A stretch of DNA of 64,000 nucleotides from Aurantimonas sp. HBX-1 (GTDB lineage: Bacteria; Pseudomonadota; Alphaproteobacteria; Rhizobiales; Rhizobiaceae). Location: positions 2,617,501 through 2,681,500 of the forward strand of contig NZ_CP090066.1 in NCBI RefSeq assembly GCF_021391535.1. The letters run 5' to 3'. A program made the position numbers and the translations under genes. This document shows, in pieces, positions 31,685 to 40,359 of this stretch (position 1 is its first letter; each line of letters starts with the position of its first letter). The notes beneath the pieces are model-generated. The model was not told the DNA's origin. It saw only the letters and a program-made list of their open reading frames with translations, and did no database searches.

Positions 31685-32800
31685 ATGACGCTCTTCACCG
31701 AACTCGCCCGCTCGCTGCCCGCCACCGTGCCCTTCGTCGGTCCGGAGACGATCGAACGGCGCACCGGCGTGCGCTTCAAGGCGCGGCTCGGCGCCAACGA
31801 GAGCGTCTTCGGCCCCTCGCCGCTCGTGCTCGAGGCGATGGCCGCCGCGGCGCGCGGCAGCTGGGCCTATGGCGATCCCGAGCAGCACGAGCTCAAGCAG
31901 GCGATCGCCGCCCATCTCGGCGTCGGCATCGAGAACATCACCGTCGGCGAGGGCATCGACGGGCTGCTCGGCCACCTGGTGCATCTCGCCTGCGATCCGG
32001 GGGACACGGTCGTCACCTCGCGCGGCGCCTATCCGACCTTCAACTACCATGTCGCCGGCCACGGCGCGGTGCTCGCCTTCGTCCCCTACCGGGGCGACGA
32101 CCACGAGGACATCGACGCGCTGCTGGAACGGGCGAAGGCGGTGCGGCCGAAGCTCCTCTACTTCGCCAACCCCGACAATCCGACCGGCTCCTGGCACGAG
32201 GCGCCGGCGGTGGAGCGGCTGATCGCCGGGACGCCGGACGAGACGATCCTGGTGCTGGACGAGGCCTATTGCGACCTCGCGCCGGCCTCGGCGCTGCCGC
32301 CGATCACACTGATGCGGCCGAACCTGCTGCGCTTCCGCACCTTCTCCAAGGCCTACGGCATGGCCGGGGTGCGCGTCGCCTACGCGGTGGGCGAGCCCGC
32401 GACGGTCGCGCAGTTCGACAAGGTGCGCAATCATTTCGGCGTGTCGCGCATGGCGCAGGCAGGCGCCGTCGCGGCGCTGGCCGACCAGGCCTATCTGGAC
32501 GCCACGGTGGGCAAGATCGTCGCCGCCCGCACCCGGCTCGGCGGCATCGCGACGCGGCTGGGGCTCACGCCGCTGCCCTCGGCGACCAATTTCGTCGCCA
32601 TCGACTGCGGCGGCGACGGGGCGCGCGCCCGGGCGATCCTCGATGCGGTGCTGCGCCGCGGCGTGTTCATCCGCATGCCGGGCGTCGCCCCGCTGGACCG
32701 GATGATCCGCGTCACCGTCGGCACCGAGGCCGACCTGGCGCTGCTGGAGACGGCGCTGGCGGGTGCGCTCGACGAGGTCGGCGAGCCACGGGCGGCATGA
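31685..32800 (+). CDS. Class I/II aminotransferase, histidinol-phosphate aminotransferase-like
   Basis: This is a pyridoxal-phosphate-dependent transaminase of 371 residues. Typical features are RLGANESVFGPSP near the N terminus, NPDNPTGS, LVLDEAYCDLAP and the Schiff-base lysine region FRTFSKAYGMAGVRV. The fold is HisC-like, but such stand-alone copies in Rhizobiales often act on other amino acids, so the substrate is left open. It follows the carbonic anhydrase-like gene and is convergent with a small Sel1-type protein. Confidence 0.87.
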   Translation: MTLFTELARSLPATVPFVGPETIERRTGVRFKARLGANESVFGPSPLVLEAMAAAARGSWAYGDPEQHELKQAIAAHLGVGIENITVGEGIDGLLGHLVHLACDPGDTVVTSRGAYPTFNYHVAGHGAVLAFVPYRGDDHEDIDALLERAKAVRPKLLYFANPDNPTGSWHEAPAVERLIAGTPDETILVLDEAYCDLAPASALPPITLMRPNLLRFRTFSKAYGMAGVRVAYAVGEPATVAQFDKVRNHFGVSRMAQAGAVAALADQAYLDATVGKIVAARTRLGGIATRLGLTPLPSATNFVAIDCGGDGARARAILDAVLRRGVFIRMPGVAPLDRMIRVTVGTEADLALLETALAGALDEVGEPRAA

Positions 32801-32821
32801 GGCCGGACAACCGCCGCCACT

Positions 32822-32844
32822 GCAGATCCTGATTCAGGATCTGC
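32822..32844. terminator. Hairpin between convergent genes
   Basis: A perfect inverted repeat with 11-base arms (GCAGATCCTGA and complement) around one base lies between two converging genes. There is no T-run, so the terminator role is only plausible. Confidence 0.4.
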
Positions 32845-32860
32845 CGGCAAGTGCCTGATG

Positions 32861-33133
32861 TCAGTGGCGCGTCAGCCACTCGCGGGCGGCGCGCTGCGCC
32901 GCGGCGATCTCCCTCCGGCTCATCTGCTCGGCGAGGTCCTGGCGGTGGAAGGCGGCGCGCTCGCAGCCCTTGCGGTCGGCGAGGTTGAAGTACATGTGCG
33001 CCGCCACCCGGTCGACCGTGCCGCCGCGGCCGAGCGCCGCCTGCATGCCGAGGTCGAAGAGAAGGTCGGCGTCGACGAACAGCGCGCCGTTGGCGGCGGC
33101 GTCGGCGTAGTTCTGGAAATCGATGCGGGCCAT
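32861..33133 (-). CDS. Small Sel1-repeat-like protein
   Basis: This 90-residue cytosolic protein reads MARIDFQNYADAAANGALF, then LFDLGMQAALGRGGTVDRVA and AAHMYFNLADRKGCERAAFH. The spacing is that of one or two Sel1/TPR-like helical repeats. The C terminus (MSRREIAAAQRAAREWL) is a pattern seen in a conserved small Rhizobiales protein. No function is known. It is transcribed from the minus strand, toward the aminotransferase gene. Confidence 0.7.
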   Translation of the reverse strand: MARIDFQNYADAAANGALFVDADLLFDLGMQAALGRGGTVDRVAAHMYFNLADRKGCERAAFHRQDLAEQMSRREIAAAQRAAREWLTRH

Positions 33134-33494
33134 GTTTCGTCGCGTCCCTGTCGCTCTTGATCGTTGGCTTCCGATGTCCCGAGAATGACTGGCGCGGCTG
33201 AAGGCCTACTTAAGGTTTGAGCTTAATTGGACCTGAACGACGGCTGCCGCGGCAACTGGAGGATGCGCCGCCAAGCCTCTGGATCTGTTCGGCTATTTCC
33301 GCCCGATCGGCGACCCTGGTCGCCGTCTCTGTTCACCCGGCGATAACCCTGCCGCGCGATCGGCGCGCTGGCGATGCCGTTGCGCGACCCGCCGCAATCC
33401 ATGTTGCGATTTGTCGCGGGTGGGTTACTCTTACGTTTAGGGAAGCCAAGGCTCCGGGAGCGGCCGGCGTCCCGTCAACGGGAGGAACCATTCG
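33134..33494. other. 361-base intergenic region
   Basis: This stretch lies between two divergent genes and so contains both promoters. It is locally AT-rich near 33205-33232 (two TTAA boxes 9 bases apart). A GGGAGG ribosome site stands close to the downstream ATG. No coding frame or RNA gene was recognised. Confidence 0.4.
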
Positions 33495-33842
33495 ATGAAG
33501 CGACTGATGTTTGCCACTGCCGCGCTCGGCCTTGCCCTCGCCGGCGCCGCCCACGCCGATCCGATCGAGGGCAAGTGGAAGATGCCGTCGGGCTACGACG
33601 CGCAGATCGCCCCCTGCTCCGGCGGCTTCTGCCTGACCTATACGACGGGTCCCTACAAGGGAAAGACCTTCGGCCAGATGAAGCCGTCCGGCGGCGGCCA
33701 GTATGCCGGCACGGTCACCGACTACACCAAGGGCGGCAAGCAGTATTCCGGCAAGGGCCAGCTGTCGGGCTCGACCCTGTCGATCTCCGGCTGCGTCCTC
33801 GGCGGCCTCATCTGCCGCTCGCAGACGCTCAACCGGATCTGA
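33495..33842 (+). CDS. Secreted DUF2147 protein (paralogue 1)
   Basis: This 115-residue exported protein has a signal peptide (LMFATAALGLALAGAAHA, cleavage before DPI) and mature DPIEGKWKM. The DUF2147 core is seen as APCSGGFCLTYT, GPYKGKTFGQMK, YAGTVTDY and a C-terminal ISGCVLGGLICRSQ. Four cysteines in two pairs suggest disulfide bonds in the periplasm. The function of DUF2147 is unknown. Two related genes lie 2 to 3 kb downstream on the same strand. Confidence 0.85.
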   Translation: MKRLMFATAALGLALAGAAHADPIEGKWKMPSGYDAQIAPCSGGFCLTYTTGPYKGKTFGQMKPSGGGQYAGTVTDYTKGGKQYSGKGQLSGSTLSISGCVLGGLICRSQTLNRI

Positions 33843-34224
33843 GCGACCGGCCGGACGGGCGTGCGCAGCTCGGCTGACTTGACCCGTCCTGCCGGGGGTC
33901 TGCTGCAACCCCCCCTCTGCCTGCCGGCATCTCCCCCACAAGGGGGGAGATCGGGGGCATCTTCTGTCGCACGTCGTCCCCGATCGGCAGCCGATGGCCG
34001 ACGCATGATGGGAGCGGACCCGACATCGGCGACCGTCACGAGGCTCCAGTATTCGCGGAGACGTTGAAGCGTCGATCTCCCCCCTTGTGGGGGAGATGGG
34101 CGGCAGCCCAGAGGGGGGTGGCTTTTCCGCTACGCCGCCCAGCGGAAGTTCGTGCTCCCGCTAAGCGCGACCCACCACGGTGACAGGAGCGCCGAGCCAA
34201 ACCGACACAACCCGAAACCGCAGC
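33843..34224. other. 382-base gap holding an inverted repeat pair
   Basis: No gene was recognised between DUF2147 paralogue 1 and the SDR gene. Most of the gap is the inverted repeat pair listed separately at 33909-34119. Confidence 0.5.
33909..34119. repeat. Inverted palindromic repeat pair (Rhizobiales type)
   Basis: The left arm at 33909-33954 contains CCCCCCTCTG and then CATCTCCCCCACAAGGGGGG. The right arm at 34073-34119 is its near reverse complement. Each arm includes its own hairpin (CTCCCCC/GGGGGAG type). The arms enclose about 118 bases. Repeats of this sequence type are frequent in rhizobial intergenic DNA. Confidence 0.8.
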
Positions 34225-34938
34225 CTATGCGCCGAAGGCGCCGTCGATCGTGTGCATGGCGCCGGTCACGAAGCCGGCCTCCGGCCCGGCGAGCCACGCC
34301 ACCATCCCGGCGACCTCCTCGGGCCGCCCGTGGCGCTTGATCGCCATGAAACTGTGCATCAGGTCCTTCATTGGCCCGTCCGACGGGTTCGCGTCCGTAT
34401 CGATCGGCCCCGGCTGCACGATGTTGATCGTGATGCCGCGCGGCCCGAAATCGCGCGCCAGGCCGCGCGCCATTCCCTGCAGGGCGGACTTGCTGACGGC
34501 GTAGGAGGCCATGCCCGGGACGGGCATCCGGTCGCCGTTGACCGACCCGATGACGATGATCCTGCCGCCCTCCGGCATCCGTCGCGCCGCCTCGACCGAG
34601 GCGTGGTAAGGCGCGTGGACGTTGACCCGGAACAGCCGGTCGATCGCGTCCGCGTCCTGTTCCAGCGCGTCGCCGAACACGGCGAAACCGGAGTTCACCA
34701 CCAGCACGTCCAGCGGGCCGCTGTCGCGAACGCGCGCGATCACCGCGTCGCGGTCGGCGCTGTCCGTCTGGACCGCAGTGCTGCCGGTCTCCGCCGCCAG
34801 CTGCTCGGCTGCCTCGCGCGAGCCGGCATAGGTGAAGGTCACCGCCGCGCCCTCCGCCGCAAGCCGCCGCACGATGGCGGCGCCGATCCCCCGGCTGCCG
34901 CCGAGAACCAATGCGGACTTTCCTTCGAATGCGGCCAT
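34225..34938 (-). CDS. Short-chain dehydrogenase/reductase
   Basis: This 237-residue NAD(P)-dependent oxidoreductase has the Rossmann motif LVLGGSRGIGAAI at residues 10-22. The catalytic serine lies in IVIGSVNGD and the catalytic Tyr-Lys pair in ASYAVSKSALQ. The end of the fold reads PGPIDTDANPSD and FVTGAMHTIDGAF. The substrate is unknown. It is divergently transcribed from a TetR-type regulator 72 bases away, which is the likely controller of this gene. Confidence 0.9.
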   Translation of the reverse strand: MAAFEGKSALVLGGSRGIGAAIVRRLAAEGAAVTFTYAGSREAAEQLAAETGSTAVQTDSADRDAVIARVRDSGPLDVLVVNSGFAVFGDALEQDADAIDRLFRVNVHAPYHASVEAARRMPEGGRIIVIGSVNGDRMPVPGMASYAVSKSALQGMARGLARDFGPRGITINIVQPGPIDTDANPSDGPMKDLMHSFMAIKRHGRPEEVAGMVAWLAGPEAGFVTGAMHTIDGAFGA

Positions 34939-35005
34939 CGCGCCCTCCTTGCGATTAACTTAAGAGCCGCTACATAAATCCCGAGATCACACCCGTCAAG
35001 GTATT

Positions 35006-35023
35006 TTGTAATGGATCATACAA
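35006..35023. promoter_or_regulatory. Candidate TetR operator overlapping the regulator start
   Basis: Arms TTGTA (35006-35010) and TACAA (35019-35023) are symmetric around 8 bases, and the AT-rich flanks extend the symmetry imperfectly. The site covers the regulator's own ATG at 35011. Binding by the adjacent TetR-type protein is inferred. Confidence 0.35.
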
Positions 35024-35604
35024 ATATCCCGCGCCGACGCGGTCGCCCCCGCAGCTTCGATCCGGAACAGGCCGTCGCCACCGCCCAGCAGCTCTTCCAC
35101 GCGCGTGGCTACGATGCCGTCAGCGTCGCGGATCTGACCGAGGCGCTCGGCATCAACCCGCCGAGCTTCTATGCCGCGTTCGGCAATAAGGCAGGGCTCT
35201 ACGCCCGCGTCCTCGAGCGCTATGCCGACACCGGCGCCATTCCGTTCGCCGAGCTGCTGCGGCCCGATCGTCCCGTCGCCGCCTGTCTCCTGGCCGTATT
35301 GGAGGAGGCTGCCCGCCGCTACGCCGCCGATCCCGCCGCAGCGGGCTGCGTGGTGGTGGAAGGCACCCGCTGCGACGATCGGGAGGCGCGCGAAGCCGCC
35401 CTCGTCTACAACCGCGCGGCGGAGGCGGCGATCCGGCAGTACGTCGCCGCCCGCTATCCGGCGGACGCCGAGCGGATGACCGACTTCGTCAGCACCACCA
35501 TGTTCGGCCTCTCCGCCAAGGCCCGCAACGGCCACAGCCTCGACCAGCTGCTGGCGACCGCCCGCCTCGCCGGCCTGTCCCTCGCGCAGGCGCTTCCCGA
35601 CTGA
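35011..35604 (+). CDS. TetR/AcrR family transcriptional regulator
   Basis: This 197-residue repressor-type protein has an N-terminal helix-turn-helix domain: RRRGRPRSFDPEQAVATAQQ, FHARGYDAVSVADLTEAL, then INPPSFYAAFGNKAGLYARV. The C-terminal ligand domain is helical. It is divergent from the SDR gene and probably represses both the SDR and itself, releasing DNA when it binds a small molecule. The ligand is not known. The ATG lies within a short symmetric element. Confidence 0.9.
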   Translation: MDHTNIPRRRGRPRSFDPEQAVATAQQLFHARGYDAVSVADLTEALGINPPSFYAAFGNKAGLYARVLERYADTGAIPFAELLRPDRPVAACLLAVLEEAARRYAADPAAAGCVVVEGTRCDDREAREAALVYNRAAEAAIRQYVAARYPADAERMTDFVSTTMFGLSAKARNGHSLDQLLATARLAGLSLAQALPD

Positions 35605-35846
35605 CGAAGTGCGCCGGCCGGCATCGTCAGGTGAGCCAGCGCGAGCTGCGTCAAGCGAACCTGCCGGGCTGACGGCCTTGGTCGCCCGTCTCGACGATTG
35701 CGCCCAGAAAGGGTGACGAGCCGCAGCCCGCGCGACATCTCGCCACGCCCGCTGCCGAACTCGTCCGGCCGTCGCAATTTCAGCCGATTGTCGCGGGAGA
35801 GCCTCCGGCACCCGCGCCCGAAGGCGCCCCGCCAGGAGCCCAGCCC

Positions 35847-36191
35847 ATGACCCTCGCCCGTCTCGCCCTCGTCGCCGTTTTTTCGGCCGGCCTTGCCGGC
35901 GCCGCATCGGCCGAGGCCATTACCGGCGACTGGCTGACCGAGAACGGCGAGCGCGTCACGGTGGCGCCCTGCGGCAACGGCTACTGCTCGACCGTCGCCA
36001 CCGGCACCTACAAGGGCCAGCGCATCGCCGAAGTATCGGGGGCGGGACCGGAATATCCGGGCACCATCACCGATCCGCGCGCCGGCAAGACCTACAAGGG
36101 CTCGATGACCGTGCGCGGCGACGCGCTCGACCTCAAGGGCTGCCTGATGGAGATGTTCTGCAAGACGGTCCAGAGCTGGCGGCGGCCCTGA
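35847..36191 (+). CDS. Secreted DUF2147 protein (paralogue 2)
   Basis: This 114-residue protein has a signal peptide (LALVAVFSAGLAGAASA) and a DUF2147 core: ITGDWLTENGERVTVAPCGN, YCSTVATGTYKGQRI, GTITDPRAGKTYKGSM and LKGCLMEMFCKTVQSW. It aligns by eye with the genes at 33495 and 36290, including the two cysteine pairs. The function is unknown; related proteins are exported to the periplasm. It probably arose by local duplication. Confidence 0.84.
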   Translation: MTLARLALVAVFSAGLAGAASAEAITGDWLTENGERVTVAPCGNGYCSTVATGTYKGQRIAEVSGAGPEYPGTITDPRAGKTYKGSMTVRGDALDLKGCLMEMFCKTVQSWRRP

Positions 36192-36289
36192 GCGGCCGCG
36201 GCACTCTCGCCTCCGTGTAGCGGGCCGGGGCAACCTGCCCCCGCGCGGAGCGTTGTGGTGACAGAGAGATTCAACAACAGACGGAAACG

Positions 36290-36631
36290 ATGATGAAAAG
36301 GCTCATTCTTGCCGCGGTGGCGGCGCTGAGTTTCGTGACGGCGCCGCTCGCGGCGGAGCCGATCCTCGGCAAATGGCGGGCGCCGGGCGGCGGAATCGTC
36401 GAGGTCACTTCCTGCGGCGGTGCCTTCTGCGCCGAGGTGATCTCGGGCGAGCACGCCGGCAAGTCGGCCGGCCAGATGAGCAGCAACGGCGAGGGCTACG
36501 CCGGAACGGTCACCGATCCGCGCGACGACCGCACCTATCAGGGCACGGCGGTGATCGAGGGCAACCAGCTCAAGCTCACCGGCTGCGCCCTGCGCATCTT
36601 CTGCAAGACGCAGGTCTGGACGCGCGCCTGA
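36290..36631 (+). CDS. Secreted DUF2147 protein (paralogue 3)
   Basis: This 113-residue protein has a signal peptide (RLILAAVAALSFVTAPLAA) and a DUF2147 core: PILGKWRAPGGGIVEVTSCG, FCAEVISGEHAGKSAGQM, GTVTDPRDDRTYQGTAVI and LTGCALRIFCKTQVW. A second ATG one codon later (36293) is equally possible as the start. It sits 98 bases after paralogue 2 and shares a terminator region with the convergent glutathione transferase gene. Confidence 0.84.
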   Translation: MMKRLILAAVAALSFVTAPLAAEPILGKWRAPGGGIVEVTSCGGAFCAEVISGEHAGKSAGQMSSNGEGYAGTVTDPRDDRTYQGTAVIEGNQLKLTGCALRIFCKTQVWTRA

Positions 36632-36658
36632 CGCCGGTCGTCGGTCCCACCATATGCC

Positions 36659-36699
36659 AAACGGGCACCCCCGGCTCAACGCGCCGCGGGTGCCCGTTT
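36659..36699. terminator. Bidirectional terminator
   Basis: Perfect 12-base arms AAACGGGCACCC and GGGTGCCCGTTT surround a 17-base loop, with A-run on the left and T-run on the right. It serves the DUF2147 gene from the left and the glutathione transferase gene from the right. Confidence 0.75.
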
Positions 36700-36702
36700 C
36701 GT

Positions 36703-37413
36703 TTAGCGGCGGGCCCGCTGGCCGAACAACATCGCCTGCGCGTCCTTGTTGGCGGCGAGGTTGAGCTTCTCGCGCTCCGCCTTGCCGACCTCGAGCCCGC
36801 GGATCACCGCCGGCCGCGCCATGATCTCCTCGAACCAGCGTTTGAGCTGGGGGAATTCCTCGAGGTCCTGGCCCTGGTCCCGGTAGGGCTTCACCCAGCC
36901 GATCGACGCCATGTCGGCGATCGAGTACTCGGCGCCGCCGAGATAGCGGTTGTTCTCGAGCCGCCGGTCCATCACGCCGTAGAGCCGGTTCACCTCGTTG
37001 GTGTAGCGGTCGATGCCGTAGGCGATCTTCTCCGGCGCGTAGTTGCGGAAGTGGTGCGCCTGGCCGGCCATCGGCCCGAGCCCGCCGACCTGCCAGAACA
37101 GCCATTCCTCGACCGCCACCCGCGCCCGCTCCTCGCTCGGGTAGAACTTGCCGAACTTGCGGCCGAGATACTGCAGGATGGCGCCGGATTCGAACACCGA
37201 GATCGACCCGCCCGGCCCTTCCGGATCGACGATCGCCGGCATGCGGTTGTTCGGCGCGATCGCCAGGAACTCCGGCTTGAACTGGTCGCCGGCGCCGATG
37301 TTGACGTAATGGACCTCGTAGGGAACCCCGAGTTCCTCCAGCATGATGGAGATCTTCCAGCCGTTCGGCGTCGGCCAGTAGTGGAGCTGGATCGGTTCGT
37401 TCTGCGTCTGCAT
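36703..37413 (-). CDS. Glutathione S-transferase (Ure2p/YfcG-like)
   Basis: This 236-residue cytosolic thiol-transferase-type enzyme has an N-terminal thioredoxin-like domain with YWPTPNGWKISIMLEELG, where the TPNGxK motif marks the Ure2p/YfcG (nu-class) branch. It continues with NNRMPAIVD and ISVFESGAILQYL, which bind glutathione. The C-terminal helical domain follows (WLFWQVGGLGPMAGQ onward). The ATG at 37413 is preferred over a TTG at 37431. YfcG-type enzymes have disulfide-bond reductase activity; the substrate here is unknown. Confidence 0.9.
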   Translation of the reverse strand: MQTQNEPIQLHYWPTPNGWKISIMLEELGVPYEVHYVNIGAGDQFKPEFLAIAPNNRMPAIVDPEGPGGSISVFESGAILQYLGRKFGKFYPSEERARVAVEEWLFWQVGGLGPMAGQAHHFRNYAPEKIAYGIDRYTNEVNRLYGVMDRRLENNRYLGGAEYSIADMASIGWVKPYRDQGQDLEEFPQLKRWFEEIMARPAVIRGLEVGKAEREKLNLAANKDAQAMLFGQRARR

Positions 37414-37605
37414 TCGCTCGGCCCTTTGCAATGATCCCGCGACGATTCCGTCACATCTGTAACATTCAGTTAGGGTCGAGCGGGCGTGGGCAAGGGCGCA
37501 GAACCGCCAACACAGCGTTCACCGGGTCGCCTGGGTGCGGGCCCGTTCAGCCTCGGTTCAGTCAGGGGGTGCATTTGTGGCGGAAATGCACTAGGAGTGT
37601 GGCTC

Positions 37606-37803
37606 ATGGTGACCCGACTAACTGTCACGACCGTGCTGATCGCCCTTTTCGGGATCGCTTTCAGTGCGCTCGCCCAGAACGCGACGATCCGGCCCGGCAG
37701 CGCCTTCGCTTCGATTGCCGGCGCGGATTGCAAGTACAGCACCGGCATCGTCTGCCCGATCGAGCGGGACGTCCCGCCGACGCCGTCCCGGGCAAATTTC
37801 TAG
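37606..37803 (+). CDS. Small secreted protein of unknown function
   Basis: This 65-residue protein starts at an ATG with AGGAG eight bases before it. A clear signal peptide (VTTVLIALFGIAFSALA) is cleaved before QNA. The short mature part has two cysteines (ADCKYSTGIVCPIER), which could form a disulfide bond. No family was recognised. It is 46 bases upstream of the AMP nucleosidase gene on the same strand, though an exported peptide has no evident link to that cytosolic enzyme. Confidence 0.55.
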   Translation: MVTRLTVTTVLIALFGIAFSALAQNATIRPGSAFASIAGADCKYSTGIVCPIERDVPPTPSRANF

Positions 37804-37849
37804 CCGTCGTCGTCTTCTCCGCGCCATGGCTCGCGGCTAAACAAATGTC

Positions 37850-39352
37850 ATGACCCAGCTTTTTCCCGCCCCGGGCGACCCCGGTTTCGAGACGCCCCCC
37901 GCTGCGCCGCGAAACCACTATGACGATGCGGCCGAGGCGGTCGCCGAGCTGAAGCGGCTCTATGCCCGCTCGGTCGCCTTCCTGTCGGACTCCTTCACCA
38001 AGGTCCTCGAGTCCGGATCGGCGGGCACCCGCTACCGGGCCTATTACCCCGAGGTCGCCATCGCCACGGCGACGCATGCCCGGGTCGATTCCCGCCTCGC
38101 CTTCGGCCATCTGCCGCGCCCGGGGCGCTATTCCGCCACGATCACCCGGCCGGACCTGTTCGAGCGCTATCTCACCGAACAGATCGCCCTTTTGATCCGC
38201 AACCACGGCCAGTCGATCACCATCGGCGATTCCACCACGCCGATCCCGCTGCACTTCGCCTTCCCCGAGGGCTCCTATGTCGACGGGTCGCTGGCCGAAC
38301 GGCTCGACCGGCCGTTGCGCGACATCTTCGACGTGCCCGACCTCGAGGCGACCGACGACCGCATCGTCAACGGCAATTTCGAGCCGCGCCCCGGCGAGCC
38401 GATGCCGCTGGCGCCGTTCACCGCGCAGCGCGTCGACTATTCGCTGCATCGCCTCGCCCACTACACCGCGACGCAGCCGGTGCATTTCCAGAACTACGTG
38501 CTGTTCACCAACTACGGCTTCTATGTCGACGAGTTCTGCATGATGGCGCGCGAGATGATGGCGCGCGGCGGCATGGGCTATTCGGGCTTCGTCGAGCCCG
38601 GCGACCTGGAGACGCTGCCCGGCGCGCAGGAGCCGCCCGAGGGCGTCGCGCCGCTGCGGTTGCCGCAGATGCCGGCCTATCACCTCAAGCGCGAGGACGG
38701 CCACGGCATCACCATGGTCAATATCGGCGTCGGCCCCTCCAACGCCAAGACGATCACCGACCATATCGCGGTGCTGCGCCCGCATGCCTGGATCATGCTC
38801 GGCCACTGCGCCGGCCTGCGGAATTCGCAGGAGCTCGGCGACTACGTGCTCGCCCACGCCTATGTCCGCGAGGACCACGTGCTCGACGCTGACCTGCCGA
38901 TCTGGGTGCCGATCCCGGCGCTGGCCGAGGTGCAGGTGGCGCTCGAGAAGGCCGTCGAGGAGATCACCGGGCTCGAAGGCTACGAGCTGAAGAAGATCAT
39001 GCGCACCGGCACGGTCGCCACGATCGACAACCGCAACTGGGAGCTGCGCGACCAGAAGGAGCCGGTGGAGCGGCTGTCGCAGTCGCGCGCCATCGCGCTC
39101 GACATGGAATCGGCGACCATCGCCGCCAACGGCTTCCGCTTCCGCGTGCCCTACGGCACGCTGCTCTGCGTCTCCGACAAGCCGCTGCACGGCGAGCTGA
39201 AGCTGCCGGGCATGGCGACGGCGTTCTACAAACGCCAGGTCTCGCAGCATCTGCGGATCGGCATGCGGGCGCTGGAGCTGATGTCGGAAATGCCGAGCGA
39301 GCGGGTGCATTCGCGCAAGCTGCGGTCGTTCTTCGAAACCGCGTTCCAGTAG
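37850..39352 (+). CDS. amn: AMP nucleosidase
   Basis: Amn splits AMP into adenine and ribose 5-phosphate and so helps set the adenylate pool. The 500 residues match the family length. An N-terminal regulatory half (RSVAFLSDSFTKVLESGSAG onward) is followed by a nucleoside phosphorylase-like catalytic half with MVNIGVGPSNAKTITDH, LGHCAGLRNSQELGDYVLAH and ALDMESATIAANGFRF. The last contains the acidic base-binding and Met-Glu-Ser motif. Its stop overlaps the GTG of the next gene by one base. Confidence 0.95.
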   Translation: MTQLFPAPGDPGFETPPAAPRNHYDDAAEAVAELKRLYARSVAFLSDSFTKVLESGSAGTRYRAYYPEVAIATATHARVDSRLAFGHLPRPGRYSATITRPDLFERYLTEQIALLIRNHGQSITIGDSTTPIPLHFAFPEGSYVDGSLAERLDRPLRDIFDVPDLEATDDRIVNGNFEPRPGEPMPLAPFTAQRVDYSLHRLAHYTATQPVHFQNYVLFTNYGFYVDEFCMMAREMMARGGMGYSGFVEPGDLETLPGAQEPPEGVAPLRLPQMPAYHLKREDGHGITMVNIGVGPSNAKTITDHIAVLRPHAWIMLGHCAGLRNSQELGDYVLAHAYVREDHVLDADLPIWVPIPALAEVQVALEKAVEEITGLEGYELKKIMRTGTVATIDNRNWELRDQKEPVERLSQSRAIALDMESATIAANGFRFRVPYGTLLCVSDKPLHGELKLPGMATAFYKRQVSQHLRIGMRALELMSEMPSERVHSRKLRSFFETAFQ

Positions 39353-40359
39353 TGGCGGCAGCTCCCCGCATCCCGGCGGCGCGCGGCCGCATCGTCCGCG
39401 CGCTTCTGTCCGCCCTCACGCTGGTGGCCGCGCTCGCGCTTCTTGCCGGGTTCTTCGGCGACGTCGTGCCGTTCTTCGATTCGCTGGCGCATTTCCGTGC
39501 CCACCTGGCGGTGCTGCTGCTTCTGACGGGAATGCTGCTGATGGCGACCCGGGTGGTGGCAACCGGGCTCGCCGCCGGCATTCTCGGCGGCCTCGGCCTC
39601 CTCACCGTCGCGCCGTTCATGTTCCCGGCGCCGCTGCCGCCGACGGGCGGGCCGGCGGCGACCTACACGCTCCTGCAGATGAACCTGCGCTGGGACACCG
39701 ACGACCGGGCGGAAGCGCTGCGCCTCGTCGGGCGCCTCTCGCCGGATATCATCACGCTGGAGGAGACCAGCGACGGCTGGCGGCCGCTGCTCGCCTCTCT
39801 CGCGGGCCGCTACCCGTACCGCTTCGACTGCGGCGGGCCTTCAACCTTCGGCAATCTGACGCTGCTGTCACGGCGCAACTTCGTGCCCGGCGATGCCGGC
39901 ATCTGCGACGCCAGGGACGGCTTCCTCAGCCGGACGGTGGATTTCAACGGCACGCCGGTGACCATCGCCGTCCAGCACCTGCGCTGGCCCTGGCCGGGCC
40001 GGCAGTGGCGGCAGATGGAGCGGCTGCGGGACCGGCTGGCGGCGATCGCCGCGCCGACGCTGATCGCCGGCGACTTCAACGCCGCGCCCTGGAGCGCGGC
40101 GCTCGGCCACTACGCCGCGCTGTCCGGCACGCGCATCGTCCCGCATGTCGGCCCGACCTGGCTGCCGCTGCCGCTGACGCCCTGGCTCGCCGCCTATGCC
40201 GGCCTGCCGATCGACAATGTCCTCGTCACCGACGGCATCGACATCGTCGGCGTCGAGCGCGCCGAGGCCACCGGGTCGGACCATCTGCCGGTGCTGGTGA
40301 CCTTCGCCGTGCCCGCTGCCGAAGCGGTGGAGCCGGCGGTGGACACGGCGGCGCGCTAG
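39352..40359 (+). CDS. Membrane-anchored endonuclease/exonuclease/phosphatase family protein
   Basis: This 335-residue protein has about three N-terminal hydrophobic helices (ALTLVAALALLAGFFG, AVLLLLTGMLLMATRVV, AAGILGGLGLLTVAPF), then an EEP domain. The metal and catalytic motifs are LQMNLRWD, ITLEETSDGW, IAGDFNAAPW and TGSDHLPVL. The catalytic part should lie on the periplasmic side. Related YafD-type proteins have no settled substrate. It starts with GTG, overlapping the amn stop codon, so the two are translationally coupled. Confidence 0.86.
   Translation: MAAAPRIPAARGRIVRALLSALTLVAALALLAGFFGDVVPFFDSLAHFRAHLAVLLLLTGMLLMATRVVATGLAAGILGGLGLLTVAPFMFPAPLPPTGGPAATYTLLQMNLRWDTDDRAEALRLVGRLSPDIITLEETSDGWRPLLASLAGRYPYRFDCGGPSTFGNLTLLSRRNFVPGDAGICDARDGFLSRTVDFNGTPVTIAVQHLRWPWPGRQWRQMERLRDRLAAIAAPTLIAGDFNAAPWSAALGHYAALSGTRIVPHVGPTWLPLPLTPWLAAYAGLPIDNVLVTDGIDIVGVERAEATGSDHLPVLVTFAVPAAEAVEPAVDTAAR

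Noticed and set aside
33210..33226. CtrA-like pair of TTAA boxes
   Set aside because: The spacing is 9 bases instead of the 7 expected for CtrA.
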